This document shows, in pieces, positions 1 to 6,593 of a stretch of 18,094 nucleotides of DNA; positions within the stretch are counted from its first letter, which is position 1; each line of letters begins with the position of its first letter. Origin of the DNA: Hoskinsella mucinilytica (lineage in GTDB: Bacteria > Bacillota_I > Bacilli_A > Erysipelotrichales > Erysipelotrichaceae); NCBI RefSeq assembly GCF_045223415.1, contig NZ_JBEQZJ010000056.1, forward strand, positions 1 to 18,094, in the 5' to 3' direction. The translations under genes were made by a program, and so were the position numbers. The notes below the pieces were generated by a model. It did not search any database. It had not been told where the DNA came from and was given only the letters and a program-made list of their open reading frames with translations.

Positions 1-121
1 TCGCATGCCATTCCTTTTCCATGCTTTGTGTTATCACAAAACATTCGTTCTTGGGTAACCACATAATATTATATATGGTTGAATTTGTCAAGAGAATCTG
101 CAAAAATTCTTCTTGTTTCAT
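1..121 (-). CDS. N-terminal fragment of an unidentified protein (cut by the window edge)
   Basis: An ATG at 119-121 opens a minus-strand frame that stays open for 40 codons to position 1, so the gene continues outside the window. The protein begins MKQEEFLQILLTNS and continues through a Trp-Leu-Pro-Lys segment. There is no signal peptide or membrane helix in the visible part, so it is probably cytoplasmic. It starts only 17 bp after the EAL gene stop, which suggests the same operon. An AAGGA sits about 15 bases upstream of the ATG, farther than ideal, so the start is uncertain. The family is not recognisable from this fragment. Another PAS-type signalling protein is possible given the neighbour, but that is only a guess. 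Confidence 0.5.
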   Translation of the reverse strand, partial: MKQEEFLQILLTNSTIYNIMWLPKNECFVITQSMEKEWHA

Positions 122-138
122 TCTAAATTTTATATTCC

Positions 139-2658
139 TTATTTATCCTTTAAATATTGTTTCACAAAAGCAGGTACAGGGATGGGCTTGTTGATGAAAT
201 ACCCCTGTACCAGATCACAATGGAGCTCTTTTAAGATTACCATTTGCTCCGGACGTTCTACACCTTCTGCGACCACTTGGATCCCCATATCATGGCAGAC
301 CTGTATCACGCTTCTGACAATGTTTTTCACTTTAGGATTCATATGAATATCATCTATGATATCCTTATCTAATTTCAATGTATGAAATCCCACTTCTGCT
401 AATATGGAAAGGTTGCTGTATCGTGCACCAAAATCATCCAGCGATAGCCGATAACCTTGTTCCACCATCTTATTCGCTATATCATCGATGATCTCTGCAC
501 TGATATTTCCAACGGTTTCCGTTATTTCTATCTCCAAACTTTCCTTGTTTACCTCATATCGATCAAGGATCGTTTCCAATTTTCGCATCAGGTCCTTATC
601 GATCAATGTCATCCTCGAAAAATTGAAGGATACTGGCAATTCGATTCCTTTGCTTTGCCAAAGCTTTTGTAGACGACATACTTCCTCAAATACAAAGAGA
701 TCCAATTCACCGATCAGATCTAATGCTTCAAAGCGATCCACGAAAGAAGACGGTGGTATGACCTTGCCATCCTTCCAACAGCGAATCAATGCTTCAGCTC
801 CCTTCACGTTCCCATTTAGGTCCGCTTTGGGCTGAAGAAAGATCCGATAATTTCCATTCTTGATATCATTCTTCAACTCATCTGACATTTGACGATATCT
901 AGCGTGATGGCCTTGACCCTCACGTTGATACTTTCTGGTTGTACTATCGGTCAAAAGCATGACCTGTGTGATCATATCCATGATATCAATCTGATCGTTG
1001 CGAAAGAAAGATTCACTGATCTGATGATCCGATAATATTTCTTTCAATTGTTCACACTGTTGCTCAAATTCTTTCTTACTATACTCCAGGACCAGGATCA
1101 ATAATCGATCCCCACGTAATTGGTAGATTTCATGATCCTGAAACAGCCTTCTTAGCTTCCTAACGAGCTCTTTCATGCTTTCATATATAAGACGAGGTTC
1201 CTTTGTTTCTGTATTCAATATACCAATACAAATGACACCTACCGATGATATGGTCTCTTCTCGTATGTCATTGATTGCCGCATACATGCTCATCAGGTTC
1301 CTTGCGTTGCTTCGCATATCATGTGTCAATAAATAGGTTTCCTTAAGATCGATATGATTTTTCAAAAGACAAAGATTACAAAGCGAAACGAAGAAACGAA
1401 TCATATCTTTTTGTTCTTCCTTGCTCTCTATGCCATATATCTCTAAATAACCGATATCCTCATCTTTATTTTTCAATTGATAACGCATCCCCTTATACTG
1501 GCGCATATATGGCTTAGGATAGGCCAGGGAAGATGATCGTAGATAGCCTTCCTTTTGTAGAAAGATACCGACATGGGATGCTCCTGAACAATGACACAAT
1601 TCCTTCAACAGCAGATATAAGGTGTTCCCACTGTCTTTTTCTCGTATGACCATATGGACTGCTTTCTTCATGCCATCCTGATATCTTCCGATATCCTGCG
1701 TTCGTTTATCTGCATCGATCTTTCTGTGATCAATCTCTTCATTTCCGTTCAGCGGTTCCTTTGTATCGAGGATATCCTTATTTCCGCCTTTTTCTAATGC
1801 TTCTTTTAATATATGAAAGCTTCGTTGTTTCATCGCTTCAAAATGATAGCTATCATGAGATACGCTTTGAAGTACCGTCGTGAACCTTATCGGATACGTT
1901 CCATCAAAGCTTTCTTGTATTTGTTTCCTCCATTGTTTCAGGATTCGCATAACTTCATTTCTATCCATCATCCGATATTGAAACAACATCTGTTTTCCAT
2001 CTTTCATCTTTGAAAAGATCATAACTTCCTTCAAGTCTTGATATAATGCATGATCTAGTTCTTCTATCAATCGCAGATCTTTTTGTGGACCTACGTCGAT
2101 ATCCAACAATATCATAAGATGTCCTTCTCTTTCATGATCTTGTTGAAGGATGTTTTCCATCAATGCTTCCATTCCGATTTCCGTATAGAAGAGATCCCTC
2201 TTCTTTATCGATATCTGACAGGATAGTTCTAGTTTCTTTCTTTTCCCATCGTCCCAACCATAAAGGTAAACATTTAGATGAGATGTATAGGGATCTTTTA
2301 TGATCCTTGCGCATAGCTCGATCTGTATCAACATCCCATCCATTCCTCGAAGCTTGAGTTCCTGCGTGATCCGATCCTTACTTTTACGATACAATTCGAA
2401 AAAGGTCTGAGAACGAAACGTTTCCACAAATTGCCTTCTGCTGGTTTCCATACAGATCCTAGAAAAAATATCTCTGATGATCGACTCCAGCGTCTTATGA
2501 TCATTTGTATGATCCTGTCCAAACAGGATATATCGTTCCACGCAGTTGGTATCCAACGTGATCTTTGCCGCAAGGATCCCTTTGTGATGTCGGAAGCAGC
2601 GTTCTTCATTTTGATACAGCCAACGTTCTATCGTTTCCGTTTCCATATCAGAAATCAT
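139..2658 (-). CDS. EAL-domain cyclic-di-GMP phosphodiesterase with degenerate GGDEF-like and GAF/PAS-like regions
   Basis: This is an 839-residue soluble protein with no signal peptide or membrane helix. Residues about 30-140 look PAS-like and 155-290 look like a strongly degenerate GGDEF. Residues about 340-440 look GAF-like (LYLLLKEL, then SHVGIFL). Residues about 440-575 are a second degenerate GGDEF in which the signature reads R-G-D-R-L (515-519), so no cyclase activity is expected. Residues 595-839 are a clear EAL domain. It keeps the EALIR motif (E622), N679, E711, D741-D742 of DDFG, K762, E798 of AEGVE and the QGY near 818. By family knowledge these are the metal and catalytic residues, so c-di-GMP hydrolysis to pGpG is likely. 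The loop after DDFG reads A-R-Y rather than the usual T-G-Y. The frame is open upstream to 2715, but the ATG at 2658 is chosen because AAGGGAG lies 8 bases before it. It is last in the adhesin cluster, 34 bp after the bactofilin. Confidence 0.9.
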   Translation of the reverse strand: MISDMETETIERWLYQNEERCFRHHKGILAAKITLDTNCVERYILFGQDHTNDHKTLESIIRDIFSRICMETSRRQFVETFRSQTFFELYRKSKDRITQELKLRGMDGMLIQIELCARIIKDPYTSHLNVYLYGWDDGKRKKLELSCQISIKKRDLFYTEIGMEALMENILQQDHEREGHLMILLDIDVGPQKDLRLIEELDHALYQDLKEVMIFSKMKDGKQMLFQYRMMDRNEVMRILKQWRKQIQESFDGTYPIRFTTVLQSVSHDSYHFEAMKQRSFHILKEALEKGGNKDILDTKEPLNGNEEIDHRKIDADKRTQDIGRYQDGMKKAVHMVIREKDSGNTLYLLLKELCHCSGASHVGIFLQKEGYLRSSSLAYPKPYMRQYKGMRYQLKNKDEDIGYLEIYGIESKEEQKDMIRFFVSLCNLCLLKNHIDLKETYLLTHDMRSNARNLMSMYAAINDIREETISSVGVICIGILNTETKEPRLIYESMKELVRKLRRLFQDHEIYQLRGDRLLILVLEYSKKEFEQQCEQLKEILSDHQISESFFRNDQIDIMDMITQVMLLTDSTTRKYQREGQGHHARYRQMSDELKNDIKNGNYRIFLQPKADLNGNVKGAEALIRCWKDGKVIPPSSFVDRFEALDLIGELDLFVFEEVCRLQKLWQSKGIELPVSFNFSRMTLIDKDLMRKLETILDRYEVNKESLEIEITETVGNISAEIIDDIANKMVEQGYRLSLDDFGARYSNLSILAEVGFHTLKLDKDIIDDIHMNPKVKNIVRSVIQVCHDMGIQVVAEGVERPEQMVILKELHCDLVQGYFINKPIPVPAFVKQYLKDK

Positions 2659-2666
2659 ATGAGTGT

Positions 2667-2673
2667 CTCCCTT
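2667..2673 (-). promoter_or_regulatory. Ribosome binding site fixing the EAL-protein start
   Basis: AAGGGAG lies 8 bases upstream of the ATG at 2658. It supports that start over an upstream in-frame codon at 2715, which would overlap the bactofilin gene and add 19 residues with no domain content. Confidence 0.7.
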
Positions 2674-2692
2674 CCATTTGACACTGTGGTGT

Positions 2693-3052
2693 CTATGAGA
2701 TGTCGCAGGTCCCATGGAGGATGGCTCCCTGTTCGATGCTCAATGATGATGCTGACAGATTTCCTTCCACCTCAGCTCCTGTATGCAGGATGATACGATA
2801 GCTCGTTTTGATATCACCTTTCACACGACCAAAGATGTATACATCCTGTTTACTTTCGATATTGCCTGTTACGCTACCATATACCGTGACATCACCGTTT
2901 GAACAGATGTCACCACTTCGATGTTCCTTCTTTTCTATGATCGTTTCCTTATGAGCGGATAGATGTTGTAAATCTCCGCTTAACAGTTTTCGTGGTGTTT
3001 CTTTTTTTCCTGTCATCGATGTGACCATTTGCTTGATGTTCCATTCCATCAT
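2693..3052 (-). CDS. Bactofilin (polymer-forming cytoskeletal protein)
   Basis: This 119-residue cytosolic protein has a basic, disordered N-terminus of about 45 residues. The compact remainder is made of short beta-helix rungs: SGDICSNGDVTVYG, then VTGNIESKQDVYIFG, VKGDIKTSYRIILHTGAEVEGN and SLSIEQGAILHGT. The alternating hydrophobic pattern with recurring G-[DN]-I turns is typical of bactofilins (the DUF583 family), which polymerise without nucleotide and act as membrane-associated scaffolds. The length fits the family. Its ATG overlaps the TGA of the upstream membrane-protein gene (ATGA at 3049-3052), so the two are translationally coupled; a second ATG follows immediately. Context suggests it scaffolds or positions the surface apparatus encoded upstream, probably through the cytoplasmic tail of the coupled membrane protein. 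That partnership is inferred. Confidence 0.88.
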   Translation of the reverse strand: MMEWNIKQMVTSMTGKKETPRKLLSGDLQHLSAHKETIIEKKEHRSGDICSNGDVTVYGSVTGNIESKQDVYIFGRVKGDIKTSYRIILHTGAEVEGNLSASSLSIEQGAILHGTCDIS

Positions 3053-4167
3053 TGTGCTTCACCGTCTCCTTCCTCTTTTTCAAGGATGGATGTCTTCAGT
3101 TTCTTCCTTCGTTGATCCAGGATCGTATATAGGCCAAACCCTATGAAAGAGAATCCCGCAAGAAATAGTATCGTTGATAGGATGGCATTGCTTTGATGAA
3201 CGATTTGACTTTTTCCGCTCAGCCCGCTGATCCATGTAAGAAGATCATGTTTTTCCACAGGCAGGATGTGATGATAGAAGACATAATCCTTTCCGGGTGC
3301 CATCTTGACCTCTACAACATTTTCCTCATCGATCTGTAGATCTTTACGGATCAAGCTCAGCTCTTTCTTATCACTGAGATATTCATATTGATAGACACCA
3401 TAATCATGTGACCAGCCTTCCGGTACGCTAACGCCCACATAAACAGGGTAAGGGATCTCTTCCTGTTTACATTGCAGGATCGTCCTTGCTTCTGCGCTTA
3501 TCAAAAGATCACGAATGGGATCCTTATGTTCACAAGCATCACCGAACACAAAGACTGCCGTCGATATCTTTTCTTCTTTGAAATCCTCATATTGTATCCT
3601 CAAGCGATACTGTAATTGTCGATCGTCCTCGCTCAAAATACGCATGACGATGTTCTTCTTTTCCTTCTTCGCTTTTTCATACATCGCAGGATAGATATCC
3701 AACGTCTTTTTTTCTTTTACCCATTTGTAATAGACGATATCCTGATTGTTGCTATCGGTTCCTTGGGACGTGATATGATAGGTTCCTTGATTGCTGTCAG
3801 GAATGTTTCCCGGTGCCTGTGTGTTCCATGATGAATTCCCATTATTTCCTTGATTGCTGTTGTTTCCTTGATTTCCATTATTTCCATTATTGTTGTTACT
3901 ACCGTTATTGTTGTTATTTCCGTTTTGACCATTCCCTCCACCATTGGGGTCGGATGGGATATCGATGATGATATCATCCTCTTTTTTATAGATGCTTCCG
4001 AAGATGGATCCTTCTACCTCTTTGTCGATGGGCAGATCTGTCACCAGATCATCTATCGTTTCTGTCTTCTTATCCTCTTCGCCATCTTTCTTTTCCTTGT
4101 CCTCGGCCATCACGTTCACGGGAACGAGCATCAACAGCACCAGAAGGAGACTCGTTATTTTTTTCAT
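3049..4167 (-). CDS. Secreted type I membrane protein with Asn/Gly-rich spacer (372 aa)
   Basis: It starts with a signal peptide (MKKITSLLLVLLMLVPV, cleavage likely after VMA at residue 21). Next come an acidic segment with a GSIFGSI motif at 53-59, a flexible Asn/Gly/Gln-rich spacer at 74-112, and a predicted extracellular domain at about 125-320. That domain contains two Cys (212, 233) and a beta-rich SVPEGW...YQYEYL...DYVFY section resembling terminal domains of other Firmicute surface proteins. One membrane helix at about 328-350 follows, then a charged cytoplasmic tail (DQRRKKLK...). There is no LPXTG before the helix, so this looks like a true membrane anchor. Start: ATG 4167 with GTGAGGTG just upstream, 17 bp after the preceding stop. 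It overlaps the bactofilin start by ATGA, so it may link the outer-face components to the bactofilin. The family is not identified. Confidence 0.88.
   Translation of the reverse strand: MKKITSLLLVLLMLVPVNVMAEDKEKKDGEEDKKTETIDDLVTDLPIDKEVEGSIFGSIYKKEDDIIIDIPSDPNGGGNGQNGNNNNNGSNNNNGNNGNQGNNSNQGNNGNSSWNTQAPGNIPDSNQGTYHITSQGTDSNNQDIVYYKWVKEKKTLDIYPAMYEKAKKEKKNIVMRILSEDDRQLQYRLRIQYEDFKEEKISTAVFVFGDACEHKDPIRDLLISAEARTILQCKQEEIPYPVYVGVSVPEGWSHDYGVYQYEYLSDKKELSLIRKDLQIDEENVVEVKMAPGKDYVFYHHILPVEKHDLLTWISGLSGKSQIVHQSNAILSTILFLAGFSFIGFGLYTILDQRRKKLKTSILEKEEGDGEAQ
3829..3945 (-). repeat. Low-complexity Asn/Gly-coding tract
   Basis: This stretch encodes the Asn/Gly/Gln/Ser spacer of the 372-residue membrane protein using near-repetitive AAT/AAC/GGT/GGA triplets. 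Such tracts can change length by slippage in whole codons. The likely role is a flexible extracellular linker. Shadow frames here read as Ile/Val-rich nonsense. Confidence 0.75.
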
Positions 4168-4184
4168 TTCGACACCTCACTTTC

Positions 4185-4736
4185 TTAATTCAATACATGT
4201 ATGACGCTTTCCGCCACCGCTTCTCCAACAAATTCCTCGCTCTTCAGATCATAGTTCTTGAAATGAACATATACCGGATATTCACCTGCCGCTAGATCCA
4301 CATCCAGCCTTGCTTCCTCTAAGTAGTTCCCGGGTTCCATGGCACCGCTTTTATAGATGAGCTCTGAGGTATCCTTCCTGATAAACTCCACCACCATCAG
4401 ATAATGATTGTTTCTTGAGTTTTCCACCCTGATCTCTCCTTTACTACGTCCATCACGAAAGATCAGTTCGCTATTGATCGATATCTGCACGCTACCTTCT
4501 GCTACCTTTTCATTCAGCATCTGCTGGATCTCTTCTTCACTCATTCCCGGTAGAAATCCTTCCTTCGCATCTTTTTCCCTTGCTAATCGATTATCTTCCG
4601 GCAACCAGGAATGCATGAAATAATATCCACCTGCCCCAAGGCAGAGAAGGATCAACAGTACTATCAATATCCATTTTCTTTTCTTATCTTCCTTTTTTTC
4701 CTTTGGTTGTATCATTTCTTTTTCCAACATGTCCAT
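4185..4736 (-). CDS. Membrane-anchored extracellular-domain protein, paralog C
   Basis: This protein of about 183 residues has a lysine/glutamate-rich cytoplasmic N-terminus (1-22), one membrane helix (WILIVLLILLCLGAGGYYF, about 23-41), a short acidic linker and a C-terminal extracellular domain at about 60-183. The domain begins PGMSEEEIQQML, passes through VQISINS, FRDGRSKGEIRVENS, YKSGAMEPGN and GEYPVYVHF, and ends in a hydrophobic strand. The same order occurs in the genes at 4741-5274 and 6063-6593, so all three are paralogs; this one is the most diverged. The frame is open to a TTG at 4757. ATG 4736 is preferred (AGAGAG 7 bases upstream), and ATG 4730 with GAGG 8 bases upstream is almost equally good. 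The ribosome binding site lies over the stop of paralog B, implying coupled translation. Function is unknown; a membrane tether or assembly partner of the secreted proteins is inferred. Confidence 0.85.
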   Translation of the reverse strand: MDMLEKEMIQPKEKKEDKKRKWILIVLLILLCLGAGGYYFMHSWLPEDNRLAREKDAKEGFLPGMSEEEIQQMLNEKVAEGSVQISINSELIFRDGRSKGEIRVENSRNNHYLMVVEFIRKDTSELIYKSGAMEPGNYLEEARLDVDLAAGEYPVYVHFKNYDLKSEEFVGEAVAESVIHVLN

Positions 4737-4740
4737 GTCC

Positions 4741-5274
4741 TCACTCTCTGACCTCAATCTCTAACTGGCTTGCCGCTTTTCCTATATAGCTTTGTGTATC
4801 GATGTCATATCCTTCAAAATATGCCGTTACCGGATAGGTTCCTTTCTTCAATGCCTTGTCTAGCTTTGCTTCTTCGATCTTGTTACCCGGTTTGATTGCA
4901 CCGCTTTCATAGATCAATTCACCATCGCTTCCATCCGCTTCTCTAAGATAGATCTTCACGATCAACAGATAACGGTTCTGTGGGCTATTCTCTATTCGCA
5001 AGGTTCCTTTGCTTTCTCCATCAGGAAATTCAGGACGGCTATTGATGGATATCATGAGACTGCCTTCTTCCACCTTGCGTTCTAACATTTCTCTGATTTC
5101 GGCTTCGCTCATACCATCAAGGGTACCTTCGCTTTGTTGTGGGTCCATCGTCAGACCACCGCTCTTAAGCAGATACCATCCTGCACCACCTGCCAACAAC
5201 AGCAATAAAATCAATAAGATGATCCATTTCTTTTTTCCTGATTTCTGTTCTTTTCCATGTTTCATTTCTGCCAT
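4741..5274 (-). CDS. Membrane-anchored extracellular-domain protein, paralog B
   Basis: This 177-residue protein has a basic N-terminus (KSGKKK), a strong membrane helix (WIILLILLLLLAGGAGWYLL, about 17-36), a short linker, then the paralogous extracellular domain at about 51-177. Landmarks are TLDGMSEAEIREML, LMISINSRPEF, DGESKGTLRIENS, NRYLLIVKI, YESGAIKPGNKIEEAKLD, KGTYPVTAYFEGYD and a final hydrophobic strand LEIEV. No cysteine follows the helix, so it is a type II anchored protein, not a lipoprotein. A GTG at 5295 opens the frame earlier, but ATG 5274 is chosen because AGGGAG lies 5 bases upstream. It follows a structured gap after the putative subunit gene and runs directly into paralog C. 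It probably acts at the outer face of the membrane with the other two copies. Confidence 0.87.
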   Translation of the reverse strand: MAEMKHGKEQKSGKKKWIILLILLLLLAGGAGWYLLKSGGLTMDPQQSEGTLDGMSEAEIREMLERKVEEGSLMISINSRPEFPDGESKGTLRIENSPQNRYLLIVKIYLREADGSDGELIYESGAIKPGNKIEEAKLDKALKKGTYPVTAYFEGYDIDTQSYIGKAASQLEIEVRE

Positions 5275-5279
5275 AGTCT

Positions 5280-5285
5280 CTCCCT
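5280..5285 (-). promoter_or_regulatory. Ribosome binding site fixing the paralog B start
   Basis: AGGGAG lies 5 bases before ATG 5274, while the GTG at 5295 has no good site upstream. The site lies just downstream of the large inverted-repeat structure at 5296-5357, so that structure could affect its use. Confidence 0.65.
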
Positions 5286-5295
5286 CTATTCTCAC

Positions 5296-5357
5296 TACAT
5301 CGTATGTTTACATAAAGCAGGAAGGATATTCCTGACTTTATGTAAGGACACGATGTA
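5296..5357 (-). promoter_or_regulatory. Long imperfect hairpin between the subunit gene and paralog B
   Basis: In the minus-strand transcript an inner stem at 5308-5345 pairs TTACATAAAG-CAGGAA with TTCCTG-CTTTATGTAA: 16 pairs, one bulged base and a 5-base loop. An outer stem adds 8 pairs (ACGATGTA at 5350-5357 with TACATCGT at 5296-5303), separated by a symmetrical 4-by-4 internal loop. No U-run follows, so it is not a standard intrinsic terminator. A role in 3'-end protection, RNA processing or attenuation of the downstream genes is inferred. Confidence 0.65.
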
Positions 5358-5369
5358 TCATGTGTCCTT
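5344..5369 (-). promoter_or_regulatory. Perfect 8-bp hairpin just after the subunit gene
   Basis: AAGGACAC pairs with GTGTCCTT around a 10-base loop, starting 12 bases after the stop of the 199-residue protein. Its bases 5350-5357 are also the partner of 5296-5303 in the larger structure, so the full forms of the two structures cannot coexist. There is no U-tract after it. It is a possible mRNA-stabilising or terminator-like element. Confidence 0.6.
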
Positions 5370-5381
5370 CAAGCTTTGTAA

Positions 5382-5981
5382 TTATGCTGCTGGTGGTGTT
5401 TCCACTGCTGTTACATCTTTTTGTTTGATCGTATAAACGATATTGAATGCTTTTGTAGCAGCTTCGTTTTCTGTAATTTCCTTTTTACTTCCATGTCCTT
5501 TAACATCAAGTGATTTGGTATTGTTTACACCTACCTCGAAGTCTTTGATTTCAACACCTTTTTCTCCTTCTGCCATTTTAGCTCCAGCGATTTCAAGGTC
5601 AACTTTGTGAACATCATCTGACTCTTTAGTTGCATCCTCGACTAGTTTCCATTTGGTATCAGGTGCAGGTGCAATTGTGATATTGGTCAATTCCACACCA
5701 ATTTCAGAATTGTTTTGTACCTGGATCTTATAATCGCCAACAACCATCTTGTTCGCACCATCAGTAGTATCATCACCCTTAGTGATAACGAAATCGATCT
5801 TGATTGGTACTACTACCTTTAATTGTTTCAAATCTGTTTGAATAGAGCCCCATACAGTACCATCAGTTGTATCTTCTGTTTTTCCTGTATCTACCGTCGT
5901 TTCTTTTTCTTCGGCATTGATCGTAGATGTCATGCCCAGTGCCATCATGGCTACCATGCTTAGTGCTAATAACTTTTTCAT
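5382..5981 (-). CDS. Small secreted surface protein, putative major subunit (199 aa)
   Basis: It has a signal peptide (MKKLLALSMVAMMALGM, cleavage likely after INA at residue 23), an acidic Thr/Asp/Glu-rich leader, a GTVWGSI motif (41-47), then QTDLKQLKVVVPI (48-60). A beta-rich body follows, including GDYKIQVQNNSEIGVELTNI and a final strand AFNIVYTIKQK, then a short ETPPAA tail. There is no cysteine, C-terminal helix or sortase signal. The QTD-x-K...VVPI motif recurs in the C-terminal domain of the giant protein, and the last strands also look alike. Start: ATG 5981 with AGAGGG 9 bases upstream. It has an 81-bp leader and structured 3' flank, unlike its tightly packed neighbours, which would suit a more abundant transcript. 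The fold loosely recalls secreted fibre subunits, but the family is not identified. Confidence 0.87.
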   Translation of the reverse strand: MKKLLALSMVAMMALGMTSTINAEEKETTVDTGKTEDTTDGTVWGSIQTDLKQLKVVVPIKIDFVITKGDDTTDGANKMVVGDYKIQVQNNSEIGVELTNITIAPAPDTKWKLVEDATKESDDVHKVDLEIAGAKMAEGEKGVEIKDFEVGVNNTKSLDVKGHGSKKEITENEAATKAFNIVYTIKQKDVTAVETPPAA

Positions 5982-6062
5982 AATATTTGTCCCTCTTTCC
6001 GGAATCTATCTTTTACATCCCGATTCCCATGGATGATCATTTCTGTTTTTGTTTCTTTCCTA

Positions 6063-6593
6063 TTATCGTTTGATATATATCGTCAATACCGCTGCTGCCT
6101 CACCCACTTTCTCGTTGGTTTCCGTATCATAGGCTTCAAAGGTTGCCGTACAGTCGTACTCTCCCTTCGCCAGAACTTTATCCAAAGTGTCTTCTTTGAT
6201 CACCTGTCCCGGTTTGATTGCATCGCTATGATATACTTCTTCCTTGGTGTCGTTTACCCTGATACGCACCTTCATGTTATAGCGATTGCTTGCGGAATTC
6301 TCTATGCGTAGGGTTCCTTTGCTTTTCCCATCCTCGAATTCCGGGGAACTGTTGATAGAGATCGAAAGCATGGATTCATCCACCTTTCGATTCATCAACT
6401 CCTGTATCTCAGCCTCACTCATGCCATCCAGACTTCCATCCTCTGCCGCTGAGTCGAAACGAAACCTGTCCATCGATAAATACAGAAATCCGCATCCAAT
6501 CAGTATGATGATGAACAACACCAATGTGGCTACCAGCTTCTTCCTGGTTCCTGTACCACTTGGGTCCTTTACTTTTTTCTCTTCTTTCATCAT
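6063..6593 (-). CDS. Membrane-anchored extracellular-domain protein, paralog A
   Basis: This 176-residue protein has a charged N-terminus (1-19), a hydrophobic segment at about 20-39, then the domain shared with paralogs B and C at about 55-176. Landmarks are LDGMSEAEIQELM, MLSISINSSPEF, DGKSKGTLRIENS, NRYNMKVRI, HSDAIKPGQ, KGEYDCTATFEAYD and the last strand LTIYI. The hydrophobic segment contains L-I-G-C (31-34), a lipobox-like match absent from B and C, so lipid attachment at C34 is possible. The hydrophobic stretch continues past it, however, and a plain membrane anchor is equally likely. Two adjacent ATGs (6593, 6590) directly follow the TAG of the giant gene, and the ribosome binding site lies within the giant gene's last codons, so translation is coupled. 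It ends with TAA-TAG. It probably assists the giant protein at the membrane (inference). Confidence 0.88.
   Translation of the reverse strand: MMKEEKKVKDPSGTGTRKKLVATLVLFIIILIGCGFLYLSMDRFRFDSAAEDGSLDGMSEAEIQELMNRKVDESMLSISINSSPEFEDGKSKGTLRIENSASNRYNMKVRIRVNDTKEEVYHSDAIKPGQVIKEDTLDKVLAKGEYDCTATFEAYDTETNEKVGEAAAVLTIYIKR

Noticed and set aside
2132..2609. Two short minus-strand frames (2132-2314 and 2328-2609) inside the EAL gene
   Set aside because: Both are out of frame with the EAL protein, have no recognisable domain, and are fully covered by the well-supported coding frame.
139..2658. Very frequent GATC sites in the EAL gene as a special signal
   Set aside because: They are spread through codons (Asp-, Ile- and Arg-related contexts) without spacing or clustering, so codon preference explains them adequately.
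2656..2715. Longer EAL protein starting at 2715
   Set aside because: It would overlap the bactofilin gene and lacks a good ribosome binding site, while ATG 2658 has AAGGGAG at ideal spacing.
5308..5369. Classic rho-independent terminator after the subunit gene
   Set aside because: The stems are good but neither is followed by a U-run and they are AT-rich at the base. They were therefore listed as regulatory hairpins instead.
5382..5981. WxL-type cell-wall protein (W-K-L-V near residue 111)
   Set aside because: A single W-x-L occurrence without the second conserved W-x-L motif near the C-terminus is not enough. The general shape is only loosely similar.
6030..6085. TTGACG-like promoter at the end of paralog A
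   Set aside because: The best -10-like hexamers are at wrong spacing (about 13-16 bases) and poorly matched, so no promoter is called, although an extra one for the subunit gene is possible.
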